Below, piece after piece: positions 53,314-61,217 of a DNA stretch of 64,000 nt. Every line of letters begins with the position of its first letter. Within the stretch, counting starts at the first letter, position 1. The DNA is from Bradyrhizobium cosmicum. Lineage in GTDB: Bacteria > Pseudomonadota > Alphaproteobacteria > Rhizobiales > Xanthobacteraceae. The notes under the pieces are model-generated. The model saw only the letters and a list, made by a program, of their open reading frames with translations. It was not told the origin of the DNA and did no database searches. Location: contig NZ_CP041656.2 in NCBI RefSeq assembly GCF_007290395.2, positions 5,208,001 through 5,272,000 of the forward strand, read 5' to 3'. Position numbers and translations under genes: made by a program.

Positions 53314-54093
53314 ATGAACCTCTTCGACCTCTCCGGCCGCGTGGCCGTGATCACCGGCGGCAATGGCGGTATCGGGCTCGGCATCGCGCAGGCGCTTGCC
53401 GGCCAGGGCTGCAACGTCTCGATCTGGGGCCGCAATGCGGACAAGAACAAGGCTGCTGCCGCGAGCATGGCAGGCCTCTCCGGCAAGGTCGACACGCGCG
53501 TGTGCGACGTCACCGATCCGGCCTCGGTCAATGCCGCGATGAAGGCCACGCTCGATACGTTCGGCCGGGTCGACGGGTGCTTTGCCAATGCCGGCATCGG
53601 CGGCGGCGGCCGGCGCTCCTTCATCGAGCGCACCGAGGAGGAATGGCGCACGATGTTTGCGACCAATCTCGACGGCGTGTTCCACGCGTTCCAGGCTGCT
53701 GCCAGGCACATGACCGACCGCGCCAATGCCGGCGATCCCTTCGGCCGCCTTGTCGCCACATCGAGCCTCGCCTCGATCTTCGGCACCGCGCGCAACGAGC
53801 ACTACGCGGCGACCAAGGCGGCCATCAACGCGCTGGTGCGCGCGCTCGGGGTCGAACTGGCGCGTCACGGCGTCACCGCCAATGCGATCCTGCCCGGCTG
53901 GATCAAGAGCGACATGACCGCGGGCATCATGGCCAACGAGAAGTTCGTCGCCAACGTGATGCCGCGGATTCCGATGCGGCGCTTCGGCGAGGCCAGCGAT
54001 TTCGGCGGCATCGCGGTGTACCTGATGAGCAAGGCGTCGTCGTATCATACGGCGGATACGTTCGTGATCGATGGCGGCTACACCGCGTTTTGA
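53314..54093 (+). CDS. SDR-family oxidoreductase
   Basis: 259 residues from ATG 53314, ribosome site AGGAAA. TGGNGGIG at residue 14, NAG near 92, catalytic Ser in ATSSLASIFG near 147 and Tyr-x-x-x-Lys in HYAATKAAI near 164, C-terminal FVIDGGYTAF. It is an active classical SDR, NAD(H)- or NADP(H)-dependent. It is divergent from the kinase operon across a 190-bp gap and could provide the dehydrogenase step, or act like LvaD. A palindromic repeat follows. Confidence 0.92.
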   Translation: MNLFDLSGRVAVITGGNGGIGLGIAQALAGQGCNVSIWGRNADKNKAAAASMAGLSGKVDTRVCDVTDPASVNAAMKATLDTFGRVDGCFANAGIGGGGRRSFIERTEEEWRTMFATNLDGVFHAFQAAARHMTDRANAGDPFGRLVATSSLASIFGTARNEHYAATKAAINALVRALGVELARHGVTANAILPGWIKSDMTAGIMANEKFVANVMPRIPMRRFGEASDFGGIAVYLMSKASSYHTADTFVIDGGYTAF

Positions 54094-54100
54094 GTCTCGT

Positions 54101-54177
54101 AGCCCGGATGGAGCTCAGCGCGATCCGGGATTTCCAGAAGCAACAAGACCCGGATTTCGCTGCGCTCCATCCGGGCA
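54101..54177. repeat. Intergenic inverted repeat, family G
   Basis: Left arm AGCCCGGATGGAGCTCAGCG and right arm CGCTGCGCTCCATCCGGGC, joined by GATCCGGGATTTCC...GACCCGGATTTC. It lies between the SDR and the glyoxalase-like gene, probably as a hairpin in the transcript. Confidence 0.8.
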
Positions 54178-54200
54178 TAAACTCTGAGGGGAACGGGCAA

Positions 54201-54581
54201 ATGTTTTCACACATCATGATCGGCACCAACGACCTCGACAAGGCCAAGGCGTTCTACGACAATCTGCTCAGCACCCTCGAGGTGCGGCCGGCCAGGGTCG
54301 ACGGCCATCGCATCTTCTACATCACCAAGACCGGAGTGTTCTCGGTGTCGAAGCCGATCAACGGCGAGCCAGCGACCTGCGCCAACGGCGGCACCATCGG
54401 CTTTGCCTGCGCTTCGCCCGAGCAGGTCGATGCCTGGCACGCGGCCGGCCTCGCTGCCGGCGGCGCGTCGATCGAAGATCCGCCCGGCGTGCGCCAGGGT
54501 CCAGGCGGCAAGCTTTATCTCGCCTATTTGCGCGACCTCGACGGCAACAAGATTTGCGCGATGCACCGGATGCCGAATTGA
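54201..54581 (+). CDS. VOC-family (glyoxalase/bleomycin-resistance-like) protein
   Basis: 126 residues from ATG 54201, ribosome site AGGGGAA. Beta-alpha-beta-beta-beta VOC modules: MFSHIMIGTNDLDKAKAFYDNLL at the start and AYLRDLDGNKICAMHR at the end. The metal ligand His is in FSHIM, and the Glu usually in the last strand is replaced by K-I-C in GNKICAMH, so lactoylglutathione lyase activity is doubtful. The function is open. Confidence 0.85.
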   Translation: MFSHIMIGTNDLDKAKAFYDNLLSTLEVRPARVDGHRIFYITKTGVFSVSKPINGEPATCANGGTIGFACASPEQVDAWHAAGLAAGGASIEDPPGVRQGPGGKLYLAYLRDLDGNKICAMHRMPN

Positions 54582-54596
54582 TTGCTGCAGGACGCT

Positions 54597-54696
54597 GTCA
54601 TTCCCCGCGAAAGCGGGGAATCCAGTACGCAGCGGCTTCTCCGTGAATCGCTGACGTCACGGAGTACTGGATCGCCCGGTCAAGCCGGGCGATGAC
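54597..54696. repeat. Intergenic inverted repeat, family E
   Basis: GTCATTCCCCGCGAAAGCGG opens the element; CCCCGC-GAAA-GCGGGG is a perfect tetraloop hairpin, CCAGTAC pairs with GTACTGG, CCGTGA with TCACGG, and GCCCGG-TCAA-CCGGGC closes it. About 100 nt in total, all readable as nested stem-loops. Only one copy in the window. Confidence 0.75.
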
Positions 54697-54868
54697 AACG
54701 GTGGGTGCGGCCCGCGCCTGCCCGCCTCACCATTCAAACAACATTTCAAACGCCCTCGCGATATTCCATCGCGTGGCATGGCTCGCGTGAGAAAATGCGC
54801 GCTCGCGCTTTGGCCGCGCTGCGACTATTCTTTCGCCCAACGCGATCTCAGTGACCCCGGGAGGAACA

Positions 54869-56146
54869 ATGACAAAACACGCCTACATACCCCGCACCAC
54901 CAACTACACCCTCAATCCCGGCGACGAGCTCAATGACCTGCGCATGTCGGACCAGGTCCGGCCGCTCTACGATCACGTCAGGAAATTCATCCGCGACACC
55001 GTCGAGCCGATGTCGATCGAGTTCGCCAAGGCTGGCGAGGGCAAGCAGGATCGCTGGAGCTTCACGCCGAAGCAGCTCGAGGTACTCGAGGTCGCGAAGA
55101 ACAAGGCCAAGAAGGAAGGCCTCTGGAACTTCTTCCTGCCGGATGACGAGACCGGCCAGGGCCTGAAGAACCTCGACTACGCCTATATCGCCTCCGAGCT
55201 CGGCAAGAGCCCGCTCGCGTCCGAAACCATGAACTGCTCGGCGCCTGATACCGGCAACATGGAAGTGCTGGAGCGCGTCGGCACCAAGGAGCAGAAAGAG
55301 AAGTGGCTGAAGCCGCTGATGAACGGCGAGATCCGCTCGGCCTATGTCATGACAGAGCCGAACGTCGCCTCCTCCGACGCCAAGAACATCTCGACGACCG
55401 CCAAGCTGGTCGGCGACGAGTGGGTCATCAACGGCGAGAAGTATTACATCTCCGGCGTCGGCGATCCCCGCTGCAAGATCCTCATCGTGATGGTGAAGAC
55501 CAATCCGGATGCGGCACCGAGCAAGCAGCAGTCGCAGATCCTGGTGCCGCGCGACACGCCCGGCGTCGAGGTGCTCGGCCCCATGTACGTGTTCGGCCAG
55601 GACCACGCGCCGCGCGGCCACATGCACATGCGCTTCAACAACGTGCGCGTGCCGAAGGAGAACATGCTGCTCGGCGAAGGCCGCGGCTTCGAGATCTCGC
55701 AGCTCCGTCTCGGGCCCGGCCGCATCCATCACTGCATGCGCACGATTGGCAAGGCCGAGAAGGCGCTCGACCTGATGGTGCAGCGTGGCCTCACCCGCGA
55801 AGCCTTCGGCAAGAAGATCGCCCATCTCGGCGGCAACATGCAGATCATCGCGCAGGCGCGCTGCGAGATCGAGGCGATGCGGCTGATGGTGCTGAAGGCC
55901 GCCAAGGCCATGGACGTGCTCGGGAACAAGGAGGCCCGCGTCTGGGTCTCCATGGTCAAGGCCATGGTGCCCGAGCGCGCCTGCAAGATCATCGACCAGT
56001 CGATCCAGATGCACGGCGCCACCGGCATCTCGCACTGGACCCCGCTCGCCGAGATGTATCAGGACGTCCGCCATCTGCGCTTTGCGGATGGTCCCGACGA
56101 GGTGCACTGGATGGTGGTGGGACGCCACGAGCTGAGCATGGCGTGA
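54869..56146 (+). CDS. Acyl-CoA dehydrogenase family protein 2
   Basis: 425 residues from ATG 54869 with a strong GGGAGGAA site. VMTEPNVASSDAKNI near residue 163, VGDEWVINGEKYYISGVGDPRCKI near 180, the RLGPGRIHHCMRTIG helix near 284, FGKKIAHLGGNMQ near 313 and IQMHGATGISHWTPLAEMYQDVRHLRFADGPDEVH near 379. This is the ACAD group related to ACAD10/11 dehydrogenase domains. It is the better of the two candidates for the LvaC-like step in the kinase module, by its resemblance to that group (inference). Confidence 0.93.
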   Translation: MTKHAYIPRTTNYTLNPGDELNDLRMSDQVRPLYDHVRKFIRDTVEPMSIEFAKAGEGKQDRWSFTPKQLEVLEVAKNKAKKEGLWNFFLPDDETGQGLKNLDYAYIASELGKSPLASETMNCSAPDTGNMEVLERVGTKEQKEKWLKPLMNGEIRSAYVMTEPNVASSDAKNISTTAKLVGDEWVINGEKYYISGVGDPRCKILIVMVKTNPDAAPSKQQSQILVPRDTPGVEVLGPMYVFGQDHAPRGHMHMRFNNVRVPKENMLLGEGRGFEISQLRLGPGRIHHCMRTIGKAEKALDLMVQRGLTREAFGKKIAHLGGNMQIIAQARCEIEAMRLMVLKAAKAMDVLGNKEARVWVSMVKAMVPERACKIIDQSIQMHGATGISHWTPLAEMYQDVRHLRFADGPDEVHWMVVGRHELSMA

Positions 56147-56156
56147 TGACTCTCTC

Positions 56157-56300
56157 CTCCCCCTCTCCCCGTTCTTACGGGGAGAGGGCTGGGGTGAGGG
56201 GCTGCTTCCACAACTGCGGTGACGGATGAGTCGCGGAGACTCCCCTTCACCCGCCGCGCTTGGCGCGCGTCGGCCTCTCCCCGCAAGCGGGAAGAGGCAA
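56157..56300. repeat. Intergenic inverted repeat, family F, copy 1
   Basis: Contains CCCTCTCCCCGTTCTTACGG with GGGAGAGGG (a hairpin CCCTCTCCCC/GGGGAGAGGG), then GGTGAGGGGC, GACTCCCCTTCACC and GGCCTCTCCCCGCAAGCGGG. These arms are all repeated in F copy 2 at 56957-57091 with rearranged order. Confidence 0.8.
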
Positions 56301-56319
56301 GAAAAGCAACGGAGCCCCC

Positions 56320-56937
56320 ATGGACTACGCCGCCAGCGACCTGACGCCACGCGAGCGCTACAAGGTGTTGACGTCCTTCATCCTGCCGCGGCCGATCGCG
56401 TGGGTGACGACGGTTGGGCCGACCGGCGTGGTCAACGCCGCCCCGTTCAGCTTCTTCAACGCCTTCTGCGAGGATCCGCCGCTGTGCATGTTCGCGGCGA
56501 ACCGCAAGCCTGATGGCCAGGACAAGGACACGTTCCTCAACATCCAGCGCACCGGCGAATTCGTGGTCAACATCGCCGACGAGCCGCTGGCAAAGGCGAT
56601 GCACGAGAGCAGCGGCGATTTTCCCCCTGATATCGGCGAGCCCGACTATCTCGGGCTGAAGCTCGCGGCCTCGAAGACGGTTGCGGTGCCGCGACTGGCC
56701 GACACGCCCTGGGCGATGGAGTGCAAGCTCTGGAAGATGATCGACGTCAACGACGATCGCCGCCTGATCATGGGCGAAGGACTGCACTTCTACATCCGCG
56801 ACGAGCTCTGGGACGACAAGGCGATGCGGGTACACATGGACCGCTATCACCCGATCGGGCGCATGTTCGCGGATCGCTATTGCCGTACCGATGACCGCCT
56901 GGTGTTTCCGGCGGCGGAAGGTGTGAAGGGGACGTAG
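56320..56937 (+). CDS. Flavin reductase-family (FMN-binding split barrel) protein
   Basis: 205 residues from ATG 56320, preceded by GGAG. The split-barrel motif of HpaC/FlaRed-like proteins: LPRPIAWVTTVGPTGVVNAAPFSFFNAFCEDPPLCMF near residue 22 and FVVNIADEPLA near 80, with conserved G-E-F. It probably reduces FMN/FAD with NAD(P)H or binds flavin for an oxygenase. It follows the acyl-CoA dehydrogenase and repeat F. It is not the classical HpaC small reductase by pattern, since the extension beyond residue 150 is long, but it could supply flavin to a monooxygenase. Confidence 0.9.
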   Translation: MDYAASDLTPRERYKVLTSFILPRPIAWVTTVGPTGVVNAAPFSFFNAFCEDPPLCMFAANRKPDGQDKDTFLNIQRTGEFVVNIADEPLAKAMHESSGDFPPDIGEPDYLGLKLAASKTVAVPRLADTPWAMECKLWKMIDVNDDRRLIMGEGLHFYIRDELWDDKAMRVHMDRYHPIGRMFADRYCRTDDRLVFPAAEGVKGT

Positions 56938-56956
56938 GGCGGAGGCGCTTCTCTTA

Positions 56957-57091
56957 CCTCGCCCCGCTTGCGGGGAAAGGTCGGATTGCGAAGCAATCCG
57001 GGTGAGGGGGACTCTCCGCAAACCAAACTCTCACCGTCCTTGCGGAGACTCCCCCTCACCCCAACCCTCTCCCCGCAAGCGGGGCGAGGGA
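56957..57091. repeat. Intergenic inverted repeat, family F, copy 2
   Basis: CCTCGCCCCGCTTGCGGGG at the left and CCCCGCAAGCGGGGCGAGG at the right form a long stem, with inner GGATTGCGAAGCAATCC and CTCCGCA...TGCGGAG hairpins and GGTGAGGGGGA/TCCCCCTCACC. It fills the space between two genes that converge (flavin reductase, GST). Confidence 0.85.
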
Positions 57092-57100
57092 GCGCACCAC

Positions 57101-57973
57101 CTATGTCGCCGGTGCGACCTTGTCCTGCGTCTTGGTCTCGAAGTCGCTGGCGTCATGGCGTTCGTGGAGCTGGCTGGCGGGATCGCCGGAGACGCGGTTG
57201 ACCATGCGGCCGCGCTTGACGGCCGGACGCTGCGCGATCTGGTCGGTCCAGCGCTGCACGTTCTTGTAGTCCTGCACCGAGAGGAACTCGCCGGCGCCGT
57301 AGACCAGACCCTTGGCGAGCGCACCGTACCAGGGCCACACCGCCATATCGGCGATGGTGTAGTCCTTGCCCGCGAGATACTCGTTGTCGGCGAGGCGGCG
57401 GTCGAGCACATCGAGCTGGCGCTTGACCTCCATCGCGAACCGGTCGATGGCGTATTCGATCTTGGTCGGCGCATAGGCGTAGAAATGGCCAAAACCGCCG
57501 CCGAGATAAGGCGCGCTGCCCATCTGCCAGAACAGCCACGACATGGTGTCGGTGCGGGTCTTGATGTCCTTCGGCAGGAAGGCTCCGAATTTTTCGGCGA
57601 GATAGAACAGGATCGAGCCCGACTCGAACACGCGGATCGGCTCCGGCCCCGAGCGGTCCATCAGCGCCGGGATCTTCGAGTTCGGGTTGATGTCGACGAA
57701 GCCGCTGCCGAACTGGTCGCCGTTGCCGATCTTGATCAGCCAGGCGTCGTATTCGGCGCCCTTGTGACCGAGCGCCAAGAGCTCCTCCAGCATCACGGTG
57801 ACCTTCACCCCGTTCGGCGTCGCCAGCGAATAGAGCTGCAGCGGATGCTTGCCGACCGGCAGCTCCTTGTCGTGGGTCGCACCGGCAATCGGCCGGTTGA
57901 TGCTGGCGAACTGCCCGCCGTTCTCCTTGTTCCAGGTCCAGACTTTGGGCGGTACGTAGGGGGCGTCGGTCAT
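57101..57973 (-). CDS. Glutathione S-transferase of the YghU/Ure2p-like (Nu) class
   Basis: 290 residues from ATG 57973. The N-terminal arm (PYVPPKVWTWNKENGGQFASINRPIAGATHDKELPVG) before the thioredoxin domain is typical of YghU-type disulfide-bond reductases. GSH-binding: LYSLATPNGVKVTVMLEEL near residue 48, NSKIPAL near 98 and ESGSILFYLAEK near 117. The C-terminal helical domain includes DYTIADMAVWPWYG near 205. It would reduce GSH-linked disulfides or organic hydroperoxides. It converges on the flavin reductase gene. Confidence 0.93.
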   Translation of the reverse strand: MTDAPYVPPKVWTWNKENGGQFASINRPIAGATHDKELPVGKHPLQLYSLATPNGVKVTVMLEELLALGHKGAEYDAWLIKIGNGDQFGSGFVDINPNSKIPALMDRSGPEPIRVFESGSILFYLAEKFGAFLPKDIKTRTDTMSWLFWQMGSAPYLGGGFGHFYAYAPTKIEYAIDRFAMEVKRQLDVLDRRLADNEYLAGKDYTIADMAVWPWYGALAKGLVYGAGEFLSVQDYKNVQRWTDQIAQRPAVKRGRMVNRVSGDPASQLHERHDASDFETKTQDKVAPAT

Positions 57974-58254
57974 GAGGTGGCTCCGGCGGAAAGATGCGTC
58001 TGCATTAATTAGCCTGCGAGCGGCCGATGGCAAGCCCCGCCGGCTCTGCGCCCGGCGCGGGCCTCGGGCCGGCGTCATGCAGTCCAGCTTGTCAGCAGCC
58101 TGCGCCGCTGGTGATCACCGCATGGTCCGTCCAGGACGCAACGCCTGCGCGCAAGATGCTCGCCCAAATCCGGCGTGGCATCGCAAACCTATGAGGGGCT
58201 GGCGTCGAACGCCCTCGCAAGGCACAACAACGCGAAGGCCGCCGGGAGAGAGCC

Positions 58255-59385
58255 ATGAAATCGCCGATCTGCGACATGCTGGGAATCGAGTTCCCGCTGC
58301 TCGCCTTCAGCCATTGCCGCGATGTGGTTGCCGCCGTCAGCCGCGCCGGCGGTTTTGGCGTGCTCGGCGCGACCGTGCATACGCCTGACACGCTCGAACG
58401 CGAGCTGACATGGATCGACGCGCACGTCGACGGCAAGCCCTACGGCATCGACGTGCTGATCCCCGAAAACATCTCGACCGCTGGCGAGAAGGACGTCACC
58501 TGGAAGAGCCTGGAAGCTCGCGTGCCGCAAGAGCATCGCAAGTACACGCGCGATCTCCTGAAGAAATACGACATCGAGCTGACGACGACTGATGTGGCCG
58601 ACAACCAGCCGCAGCCGTTCGACGCGAAGACGGCAATTCAGCTGCTTGAAGTCTCCTTCAATCATCCGATCCGCTTGATCGCCAATGCACTCGGCGTGCC
58701 GCCGAAAGCGATGATCGAGATGGGCAAGAAGCACGGCGTACCGGTTGCGGCGCTCGTCGGCGCCAAGGAGCATGCGCTGCGCCAGGTCGCAGCCGGCGTC
58801 GACATCCTCGTCGTGCAGGGCACCGAGGCCGGCGGCCATTGCGGCGAGGTCTCGACCCTGGTGCTAGTGCCGGAGGTGATCAAGGCGATCAAGCCGATCC
58901 GCGACGTGCCGGTGCTGGCGGCGGGCGGGATCATGACGGGACGGCAGATGGCGGCCTGCATGGCGATGGGCGCGGCCGGCGCCTGGACGGGCTCGGTGTG
59001 GCTTGCAACTGTCGAGTCCGAAACCTCCGAGATCTTTCGCGAGAAGATGATTGCGGCCTCCTCGCGCGATGCGATCCGCTCGAAGGGCCGCACCGGAAAG
59101 CCCGCGCGTCAGCTCCGCTCGGTCTGGACCGATGCCTGGGACCGCGCGCCGGAAAGCCCGGGCGCGCTGCCAATGCCGCTGCAGAGCATCATCAGCCGCG
59201 ATGCCTTCAACTCGATCGATCGTGCGGCAGCAGGCGGCAACGCGCGGGCACGCGACCTCGTCAGCTATTTCGTAGGCCAGGGTGTCGGGCTGATCGACAG
59301 CGTGAAGTCCGCCGGCGCCGTGGTGAAGGAATTCAAGGAAGAATTCGCCGAAGCCGTCGAGCACATGAATGCGCTGGTGGAGTAG
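58255..59385 (+). CDS. NAD(P)H-dependent flavin oxidoreductase of the nitronate monooxygenase/2-nitropropane dioxygenase type
   Basis: 376 residues. A (beta/alpha)8 FMN protein: FSHCRDVVAAVSRAGGFGVLGA near residue 22, ILVVQGTEAGGHCGEVSTLVLVPEV near 184 and VPVLAAGGIMTGRQMAACMAMGAAGAWTGSVW near 217. The GTEAGGH motif binds FMN phosphate. Class and substrate are not resolved; some relatives are quinone reductases or enoyl reductases. It is 281 bp from the divergent GST gene and followed by repeat I. Confidence 0.92.
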   Translation: MKSPICDMLGIEFPLLAFSHCRDVVAAVSRAGGFGVLGATVHTPDTLERELTWIDAHVDGKPYGIDVLIPENISTAGEKDVTWKSLEARVPQEHRKYTRDLLKKYDIELTTTDVADNQPQPFDAKTAIQLLEVSFNHPIRLIANALGVPPKAMIEMGKKHGVPVAALVGAKEHALRQVAAGVDILVVQGTEAGGHCGEVSTLVLVPEVIKAIKPIRDVPVLAAGGIMTGRQMAACMAMGAAGAWTGSVWLATVESETSEIFREKMIAASSRDAIRSKGRTGKPARQLRSVWTDAWDRAPESPGALPMPLQSIISRDAFNSIDRAAAGGNARARDLVSYFVGQGVGLIDSVKSAGAVVKEFKEEFAEAVEHMNALVE

Positions 59386-59392
59386 TCGTGTG

Positions 59393-59516
59393 TGGCCCAT
59401 CCTTCGAGGCTCGACCGACGGCGCGTTGCGCCGCCGGCCTCGCACCTCAGGATGACGCTTCCTCCGTAGCCGTCACCCTGAGGTGGCCGCCTCTTCAGCG
59501 GCCCTCGAAGGGCGAC
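59393..59516. repeat. Intergenic inverted repeat, family I
   Basis: CATCCTTCGAGG and GGCCCTCGAAGGGCG at the ends, CACCTCAGGATGACG and CGTCACCCTGAGGTG as inner arms, CGGCGCGTTGCGCCG as a further hairpin. About 124 nt, single copy in the window. It separates the nitronate-monooxygenase-like and thiolase-like genes. Confidence 0.8.
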
Positions 59517-59552
59517 GGCGTGCCGAAAATCTGAAACGTGAAGCAAGAAGAA

Positions 59553-61061
59553 ATGACCAATATCCCCGAAGACCATATCCCCGTCATCGTCGGCAGCGGC
59601 GAGATCGTCGACCGTCCCAAGGAAATCACCGCGGGCCTCGAGCCGCTCGACCTGCTGGAGCAGGCGTTACGGCGCGCCGAAGCGGATGCCGGCGCAAGGC
59701 TGCTCGGCGAGGTGCAGTCGCTCGACGTCGTCAATTTCCTCAGCTGGCGCTATCGCGATCCGGAGAAGCTGCTGGCACAGCGGCTCGGGATCACGCCCGC
59801 GCATTGCTATTACGGCCCGGTCGGGGGCGAGAGCCCGATCCGCTACATCCATGAAGCCGCCAAGCGCATCGCGCGCGGCGAATGCACCGTCGCGGCGGTC
59901 TGCGGCGCGGAGGCGCAGTCGACTGCGACCAAGGCCGAGCGCGCCGGGGCGAAGCTGCCATGGACGCCTTTCGCCCACGATGTCGATGAGCCCAAGCGCG
60001 GCGCGGCGTTCCAGAAGCCGCTGGCGGTGACGCTCGGCGTGTTCCGCCCCGTCACGGTCTATCCGTTCTACGAGGCGGCCTCCTCCGCGCACTGGGGGCA
60101 GACCCCACGCGAGGCGATGGCGGAGTCGGGCACGCTGTGGTCGCGATACTCCGAGGCTGCCGCGCAAAATCCCAACGCCTGGCTGAAGCGGCGCTATGCG
60201 CCGGACGAGATCACGACGCCGACGGCGGACAACCGCCTGATAGCCTGGCCTTACAACAAGCTGATGGTCGCCAATCCCAGCGTCAACATGGGCGGCGCGT
60301 TGCTGCTGACCAGCCTCGCCAAGGCGCGGGCGGCCGGGATTGCCGAGGACAAGCTCGTCTATCCGCTCGGCGGCGCCTCCGCAGAAGAGCCGCGCGACTA
60401 CCTCTTGCGCGACCAGTTCTACGAGAGCCATCCGCAGAACGCGGTGCTGAAGGCCGTGATGGACCTCGCCGGCGGCGACGGCAGGAAGTTCGACGCGATC
60501 GAGCTCTACAGCTGCTTCCCCTGCGTGCCGAAGATGGCACGGAGGACGCTGGGCCTGGGCGCCGACGTGCAACCGACCGTGACCGGCGGCCTCACCTTCT
60601 TCGGCGCCCCGCTCAACACCTACATGACGCATGCGGCCTGCGCGATGGTGCGGCGGGTGCGCGAGGGCGCCAGGCTCGGCCTGCTCTATGGACAAGGCGG
60701 CTTCGTCACCAAGCATCATGCGCTGGTGGTGTCGACGGCCCTGCCACGCGAGGCGCTGGCGCAGGACACCAGCGTGCAGGCCGAAGCTGATCGCAACAAG
60801 CGGGCGGTCCCGGAGTTCGTGACGGAGCCGAGCGGCACAGGCAAGGTCGAGAGCTTTACCGTGCTCTATGGCCGCGGCGGCGATGTCGAGCACGGCGTGG
60901 TCATGCTGCGGACGCAAGACGACCGGCGCACGCTGGTAAGGATTCCCGCGAGCGATCGCGCGACATTGGCGCATCTGCTCAACATGGACCGCACCCCGGT
61001 GGGTTCGCTCGGCGAGATCACGATGGCCGCGGATGGTGTGCCGGAGTGGCGGGTGGTTTAG
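59553..61061 (+). CDS. Thiolase-like (acetyl-CoA acetyltransferase family) protein with C-terminal extension
   Basis: 502 residues from ATG 59553 (a GTG at 59538 has no better site). Thiolase-fold features: AVCGAEAQSTATKAERAG near residue 115, ANPSVNMGGALLLTS near 240, ELYSCFPCVPKMARRTLGLG near 320 and LTFFGAPLNTYMTHAACAMVRRVREG near 348 with YGQGG near 377. The last 90 residues form an extra C-terminal domain (OB-fold-like, FTVLYGRGGDVEHGVVML) that stands in for the separate DUF35 protein seen with other SCP-x thiolases. The nucleophile Cys appears to be in VCGAEAQS, not in the canonical context. Confidence 0.85.
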   Translation: MTNIPEDHIPVIVGSGEIVDRPKEITAGLEPLDLLEQALRRAEADAGARLLGEVQSLDVVNFLSWRYRDPEKLLAQRLGITPAHCYYGPVGGESPIRYIHEAAKRIARGECTVAAVCGAEAQSTATKAERAGAKLPWTPFAHDVDEPKRGAAFQKPLAVTLGVFRPVTVYPFYEAASSAHWGQTPREAMAESGTLWSRYSEAAAQNPNAWLKRRYAPDEITTPTADNRLIAWPYNKLMVANPSVNMGGALLLTSLAKARAAGIAEDKLVYPLGGASAEEPRDYLLRDQFYESHPQNAVLKAVMDLAGGDGRKFDAIELYSCFPCVPKMARRTLGLGADVQPTVTGGLTFFGAPLNTYMTHAACAMVRRVREGARLGLLYGQGGFVTKHHALVVSTALPREALAQDTSVQAEADRNKRAVPEFVTEPSGTGKVESFTVLYGRGGDVEHGVVMLRTQDDRRTLVRIPASDRATLAHLLNMDRTPVGSLGEITMAADGVPEWRVV

Positions 61062-61066
61062 TCAGC

Positions 61067-61208
61067 TCTCGTGTCCCGGACGCGGTGCGGCATGCAATGC
61101 CGCTCCGCAGAGCCTGAACCCAGAAAGCTACATTGAACTCTGCGAAACAAACTGGGCCCCGGCTCTGCGGCGCATCGCTTCGTGCTGCGCTGCGTCCGGG
61201 GCACGAGA
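61067..61208. repeat. Intergenic inverted repeat, family H, copy 2
   Basis: TCTCGTGTCCCGGACGCGGT at one end, GCGTCCGGGGCACGAGA at the other, with inner CTCCGCAGAGCC and GGCTCTGCGGCGC arms. It is the relative of 12166-12304 and lies between the convergent thiolase-like and RND adaptor genes. Confidence 0.85.
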
Positions 61209-61217
61209 CGACCGCAT

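Noticed and set aside
53196..54581. 461-codon frame ending in the VOC protein
   Set aside because: Its first part is a frame-shifted reading of the SDR gene and has SDR-like codons only in the other frame. The VOC start at 54201 has a ribosome site.
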